Notes under the pieces: model-generated
What the model was told of the DNA's origin: nothing
The model's input: only the letters and a program-made list of their open reading frames with translations
The model's database searches: none
Shown here: in pieces, positions 15,065 to 18,900 of the stretch
Position numbering within the stretch: the stretch's first letter is position 1
Layout: each line of letters begins with the position of its first letter
Source of the DNA: CADCVT01 sp036389485
Lineage (GTDB): Bacteria > Actinomycetota > Thermoleophilia > Solirubrobacterales > Solirubrobacteraceae
Reading direction: 5' to 3'
Length of the DNA: 18,900 bases
Assembly (NCBI GenBank): GCA_036389485.1
Contig: DASVPR010000028.1
Span: forward strand, 1 to 18,900
Made by a program: the position numbers and the translations under genes

Positions 15065-16555
15065 ATGGCCGTGCTCTCCCGCGAGGCCCTCGAGGGCAGC
15101 CCCCTCGCCGACCTGCACCTGCTCGCCCGCGAGCTGGGCATCGACGGCTTCCGCCGTCTCCGCAAGGCCGACCTCGTCGAGGCGATCATCGCCCGGCAGG
15201 CCGGCGAGGCGCCGGGCGACGACGTCGAGGACGCGGCCGAGGCCGCCGGCGACGAGATCGACCCCGCGGCCGTCGCCGACGAGGAAGACGCGCCGAAGCC
15301 GCCCCGCCGCCGCGGCGGTCGCGGCCGGGCCCGCGACGCCGACTCGGACACCGAGGCCGAGACCGCCTCCGACCCCTCCGCCGCCTCCGACGCCGATCCG
15401 TCCACCACCTCCGGCGCCGAGCGTTCCGCCGCCTCCGCCCGCGGCCGCGCGCGCGCCGCCGGCGACGACGCGGCCGACATCGACGCCGCCCCCTCCACGG
15501 GCGACGACGCGGACGACGACCGGCCGGCGCGCCGCTCGCGCTCGCGCGGCGGGCGTGGCCGCGGCCGGTCCCGCGACGCCGCACGCGACGACGACGCCGC
15601 GGACGATCGCCCCCGCGGCCGCTCGCGCGACGCCGACGCCGACCGCCCCGAGGACGAGATCGCGGAGGGGACGGTCGAGCTGCTCGGCAACGGGTCCGGC
15701 TTCCTGCGCGTGAGCCCGCCCGACCCGTCAGAGGACGACGTCTACATCTCCGCGGCGCAGGTGCGCCGGTGCGAGCTCGTGAGCGGCGACACGGTGACCG
15801 GCCCGGTCCGGCCGCCGCGGCGCTCGGAGCGCTATCCCTCCCTCGTCCGCATCGACACGATCAACGGGCGCTCGGCGGACGAGGTCGCGGAGGGCACGCC
15901 GTTCGACGAGCTGCCGTGCGCGTTCCCCACCGAGCGGCTGGCGCTCGGCTCCGACGACTCGACGCTGAAGGCGATCGAATGGCTGACCCCGATCGGCCGC
16001 GGCTCGCGGGCGACGCTCGTGGGCGGCCCGCGCGCCGGCAAGAGCGAGGCGCTCCGCCGCCTGGCGGCGGCGCTCGCCGCGCACGAGGACCTCGAGGTCA
16101 CCGTCGTGCTCGCCGGCGTGCGGCCGGAGGAGGTCGCGGGGTGGCGCGAGGCCGGAGTCGAGCCGACGACCGTCCTCACCTTCGCCGCGTCGCCGGACGC
16201 GCACGCGCAGGCGATCGAGCGCGCGGTCGACACGGCCAAGCGCGTCGCGGCCCGCGGCGGCAACGCGGTCGTGCTCGTCGACACGCTCTCGTACGTCGAC
16301 CCGCGCAGCGCCCGGCGGATCCTCGCCGCCGCGCGCAACATCGTGGACGGCGGGTCGCTGACGCTGGTCGCGACGTCCGACCTCCCGCTCGGCGGCGAGA
16401 CGACGGTGATCGCGCTCGACCCGGCGCTGACGTCGACCGGCCGCTTCCCCGCGCTAGACCTCGTCTCGAGCGGCGCGCTCCACGCGGAGCTGCTCGTCGG
16501 CGACGCCGGCGCGGAGGCGATCGCCCAGGCGCGCGGCGCGGCGCTCGGCGGCTAG
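15065..16555 (+). CDS. rho: Rho-like transcription termination factor with a reduced ATPase motor
   Basis: Rho is a ring RNA translocase that ends transcription. This 496-aa protein has the Rho N-terminal helical domain (5-45, LADLHLLARELGIDGFRRLR). An Asp/Arg/Gly-rich disordered insert typical of actinobacterial Rho follows (about 50-198). The RNA-binding cold-shock fold is present (199-265, LLGNGSGFLRVSPPDPSEDD and DDVYISAAQVRRCEL). The motor begins normally: WLTPIGRGSRATLVGGPRAGKS (306-327, Walker A Lys326), VLVDT (Walker B Asp406) and AAARNIVDGGSLTLVATS. It then departs from the family. Canonical DERPEEV reads AGVRPEEV, so the catalytic Glu is Val352. The stretch holding the Q-loop (LARAYNT to VDANAL) is absent between residues 410 and 420. 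The EEFKGTGNMEL region and arginine-finger segment are replaced by LDPALTSTGRFPALD. The C-terminus ends about 40 residues early. The ordinary ring ATPase is probably impaired; it may be a regulatory paralogue. The symbol denotes family only. Confidence 0.85.
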   Translation: MAVLSREALEGSPLADLHLLARELGIDGFRRLRKADLVEAIIARQAGEAPGDDVEDAAEAAGDEIDPAAVADEEDAPKPPRRRGGRGRARDADSDTEAETASDPSAASDADPSTTSGAERSAASARGRARAAGDDAADIDAAPSTGDDADDDRPARRSRSRGGRGRGRSRDAARDDDAADDRPRGRSRDADADRPEDEIAEGTVELLGNGSGFLRVSPPDPSEDDVYISAAQVRRCELVSGDTVTGPVRPPRRSERYPSLVRIDTINGRSADEVAEGTPFDELPCAFPTERLALGSDDSTLKAIEWLTPIGRGSRATLVGGPRAGKSEALRRLAAALAAHEDLEVTVVLAGVRPEEVAGWREAGVEPTTVLTFAASPDAHAQAIERAVDTAKRVAARGGNAVVLVDTLSYVDPRSARRILAAARNIVDGGSLTLVATSDLPLGGETTVIALDPALTSTGRFPALDLVSSGALHAELLVGDAGAEAIAQARGAALGG

Positions 16556-17037
16556 CAGCCCCGCCCGCCGGCGTACGCGACCTTCGACCAGCTCGGCTCG
16601 GGCGCGAGCTGGATGGCCTCGTCGTTGCGGTCCGGCTGGACGTAGGCGAACTGGAGCGTGCGGTCGTCGAACTGCACGCTCAGCTCGCCCTCCTTCACGC
16701 GCTGGTCCAGCCACGCGGACCGGAAGACGAGGCGGCGCAGCCAGTGGACGAGGCTGCGGTCGGCGGGCCCGACGAGCTCCGGCCAGCAGTCGTTGACGTG
16801 CTCGCCGAGGGCAGACGCCGGGTCCTGGATCTCGCCGTTGACGGCGAGGTTCACGAGGTCCTCGCGCTCCTGGTCGATCAGGTGCTCGCGGACGAACCCC
16901 AGCTTCCGCGCGGCCTGCTCGCACCGCTCCGCGAAGTCGCGTTCGTTGAAGGTGAAGCGCAGCTCGCCGTACTCCAGGACGAAGTCCTCGCCGGAGTCGT
17001 AGTTGCCGCGCTTCGAATCGTTCGGGGTCGTGTCCAT
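16552..17037 (-). CDS. Hypothetical protein (161 aa), unrecognised
   Basis: Read leftward from ATG at 17035-17037. The product is acidic and soluble, with no signal or membrane segment. Visible features are LEYGELRFTFNERDFAERCE, a helical middle (EREDLVNLAVNGEIQDPASA, WPELVGPADRSLVHWLRRLV) and a beta-rich end (GELSVQFDDRTLQFAYVQPD). I recognise no family. The start has no Shine-Dalgarno; the preceding bases are pyrimidine-rich and a 7-bp inverted repeat sits 8 bases upstream. The 3' end shares a CTAG with the convergent rho-like gene. Third-position G/C bias and an intact frame support it as a real gene; the long open extension to 18699 in this frame is a GC artefact. Confidence 0.7.
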   Translation of the reverse strand: MDTTPNDSKRGNYDSGEDFVLEYGELRFTFNERDFAERCEQAARKLGFVREHLIDQEREDLVNLAVNGEIQDPASALGEHVNDCWPELVGPADRSLVHWLRRLVFRSAWLDQRVKEGELSVQFDDRTLQFAYVQPDRNDEAIQLAPEPSWSKVAYAGGRGC

Positions 17038-17044
17038 GCGCAAG

Positions 17045-17068
17045 AGGGCGGCTTGGAAAGACCGCCCT
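17045..17068. promoter_or_regulatory. Inverted repeat in the leader of the minus-strand unknown gene
   Basis: AGGGCGG (17045-17051) and CCGCCCT (17062-17068) flank a 10-base loop. On the minus strand the hairpin would end 7 bases before the start codon, where a ribosome binding site should be. It has no following T-run, so it is not a standard terminator for anything on the plus strand. Confidence 0.4.
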
Positions 17069-17148
17069 GCCGGAAGGCGTCGGCATCCTAGGCATGGTTC
17101 CTTCCCCGTTTCGCGGGTTGAAAGGGAAGTTGCATAGAGTCGTCGGCC

Positions 17149-17894
<746 letters not shown>

Positions 17895-17898
<4 letters not shown>

Positions 17899-18623
17899 GC
17901 ACGCTCTTCGAGTGCCTCGAGCACATCCTCGGGGAGGCCCCTCAGGACTCCTCCGACGCGACCGACTGGCTCGCCTCCCGGGGGCTCGGGCTCGTTCCGG
18001 TCCCGCCTGACTTCGCGTGGCCCGGGCGGTTCCTCGGCCGCTGGCCGTCGGGCCGGTGGTGCGTGATGTTCGGCGTCCCCGCGGGCGTCGTGTTCGGGGA
18101 GGTCGAGGGGGACGCGGTCGCGGAGGCGTACGTGCTCGCGCCGCACCAGCCGGTCGGGCGAGTGGCGGAGGCGCCGGTGTCGGGCGGGGTCGTCGAGGGG
18201 ATCTTCGTCGCGCCGGCCGCCGAGGCGCCGACCTCGTCGCTCGAGTCCGTGCGCGCCGTCGCCGGCCGCGGCCTGGAAGGGGACCGCTACTTCGACGGCG
18301 CCGGCACCTTCTCCGTGACGGGCGGGACGGGGCGCGAGATGACGCTCGCCGACGCCGCGGCCCTCGAGGCGGCCGGCGTCGGCTTCGGCGAGGCGCGCCG
18401 GAACGTCGTCGTGCGCGGGATCGACCTCGACGGCCTGATCGGCCGGCGGTTCCGGGTGGGCGAGGTGGAGTGCGTGGGCCGGCGGCGCTGCGAGCCGTGC
18501 GCGCACCTGCAGCGGCTGACGCGGCCGGGCGTGCTGCGCGCGCTCGTGCACCGCGGCGGCTTGCGGGCGGACGTCGTCTCAGGCGGCGTCGTGCGCGTGG
18601 GCGACGCGGTCGTCGCGCTCTAG
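17895..18623 (+). CDS. MOSC-domain protein with extra N-terminal domain, apparent CTG start
   Basis: Residues about 98-242 form a MOSC domain: GVVEGIFVAPAAEAP, VRAVAGRGLEGDRYF, ARRNVVVRGIDLDGLIGRRF and the conserved cysteine motif GRRRCEPC (Cys199, Cys202). It ends GGVVRVGDAVVAL. MOSC domains bind molybdenum cofactor or sulfur and deliver sulfur in cofactor chemistry. Residues 1-95 (STLFECLEHILGEAP to WPGRFLGRWPSGRWCVMFGV) are a separate domain I do not recognise. No ATG, GTG or TTG opens this frame near the SDR stop. CTG at 17895 overlaps that stop (CTGA) with a G-rich stretch about 9 bases upstream, and is the best start. The next GTG/ATG (near 18062) would cut the N-terminal domain. It is co-transcribed with the SDR, which may share a redox pathway. 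Confidence 0.85.
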
Positions 18624-18664
18624 CTGAGCAGTCCAGGGACGTTGTGAACGGCTGAGAGAAGACG

Positions 18665-18725
18665 TCCGGGCCCGTCCTGAGGCTCTGCAAGTCCGCCAAG
18701 ACACGCAGAGCAAGGAGGGCCCGGA
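18665..18725 (+). promoter_or_regulatory. Fold-back hairpin covering the transposase ribosome binding site
   Basis: Left arm 18665-18688 and right arm 18705-18725 pair in three blocks. TCCGGGCCC (18665-18673) pairs with 18717-18725 (9 bp). TCCT (18675-18678) pairs with AGGA 18713-18716. GCTCTGC (18682-18688) pairs with GCAGAGC 18705-18711. The loop is 16 bases. The right arm contains the Shine-Dalgarno AAGGAGGG (18712-18719) and the A of the ATG, so the folded RNA would hide the start. Confidence 0.7.
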
Positions 18726-18900
18726 TGGCACAGCACGTTAGAGCGGCGCTCGGACCGGCGGGTCGGATCGCGCTGGTCGATCTTCTCGATCAGGGGGCGT
18801 CGTTCAGGCAGGCCGCGGCCTGCCTGAACGTCGCGCCGGCGACCGCGCACAAGTGGTGGCGCCGACGCGAGTGTGCTTCACCAACAGAGCTATCTCGACG
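18725..18900 (+). CDS. IS481-family transposase, N-terminus (3' truncated by window)
   Basis: ATG at 18725, 5 bases after AAGGAGGG, opens a frame with no stop to the window end (58 codons). The translation begins MAQHVRAALGPAGRIALVDL and contains a helix-turn-helix, GASFRQAAACLNVAPATAHK, followed by WWRRR. The pattern LGPAGR...AAA..NV.PATAHKWW is characteristic of the N-terminal DNA-binding region of IS481-family transposases. The DDE catalytic domain is beyond the window, so completeness is unknown. Confidence 0.8.
   Translation, partial: MAQHVRAALGPAGRIALVDLLDQGASFRQAAACLNVAPATAHKWWRRRECASPTELSR

Larger units (their letters stand above)
18643..18900 (+). mobile_element. IS481-like insertion sequence, left part (cut by window end)
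   Basis: The element begins within about 20 bases of the MOSC gene stop. A TGTGAACGG at 18643 is a plausible left inverted-repeat tip, since IS481-family ends usually begin TGT; the exact boundary needs the right end, which lies outside. It carries the transposase start at 18725. The MOSC gene is intact, so the insertion or its border lies just downstream of it. Confidence 0.65.

Noticed and set aside
17045..17068. Rho-independent terminator
   Set aside because: No T-run on either strand after the stem, and it sits between divergent starts rather than at a gene end.

Overview
The window reads as a very GC-rich actinobacterial chromosome segment. Strong third-position G/C bias, frequent GTG starts, an actinobacterial-style Rho with an Arg/Gly-rich insert, and several large secreted proteins built from Ig-like and low-complexity modules point to the class Thermoleophilia (Solirubrobacterales, Conexibacter/Solirubrobacter-like). 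The taxonomic call is recognition of protein style, not a database result.

Layout. (1) 3-1597: the 3' end of a pntA-type gene and complete pntB (proton-translocating NAD(P) transhydrogenase), overlapping ATGA. (2) 1619-2500: an in-frame internally deleted remnant of a large AAA+/LuxR-type ATPase. (3) 2645-7988: a same-strand secretome block in which two related multidomain secreted proteins flank a secreted subtilase. A 29-bp tandem duplication at the first junction created a 10-codon mini-ORF that overlaps both neighbours. (4) 8005-8923: two small unknown proteins, one of them membrane-bound. (5) 8938-10617: glpD. (6) 10658-13356: a secreted beta-rich protein followed immediately by an atypical, shortened folP. 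(7) 13346-14920 (minus): a second secreted subtilase that overlaps folP tail-to-tail by 11 bp. (8) 15065-16555: a rho-like gene with normal N-terminal and RNA-binding parts but a reduced ATPase motor, divergent from the protease across a region with two inverted repeats. (9) 16552-17037 (minus): an unknown gene sharing a CTAG stop with rho. (10) 17149-18623: an SDR oxidoreductase coupled to a MOSC-domain protein, apparently with a CTG start. (11) from about 18643 to the window end: the left part of an IS481-like insertion sequence whose transposase start lies in a strong hairpin.

How they fit together. Most genes are ordinary chromosomal metabolism (transhydrogenase, GlpD, folate synthesis, SDR/MOSC pair). 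The unusual content is the reduced Rho paralogue, the paralogue-protease-paralogue secretion cluster with its duplicated start region, the shortened dihydropteroate synthase, and the fold-back control structure in the insertion sequence. No CRISPR array, tRNA or rRNA gene was seen. No stretch over 300 bases lacks a gene; the longest gaps are about 140 bases (2501-2644 and 14921-15064).
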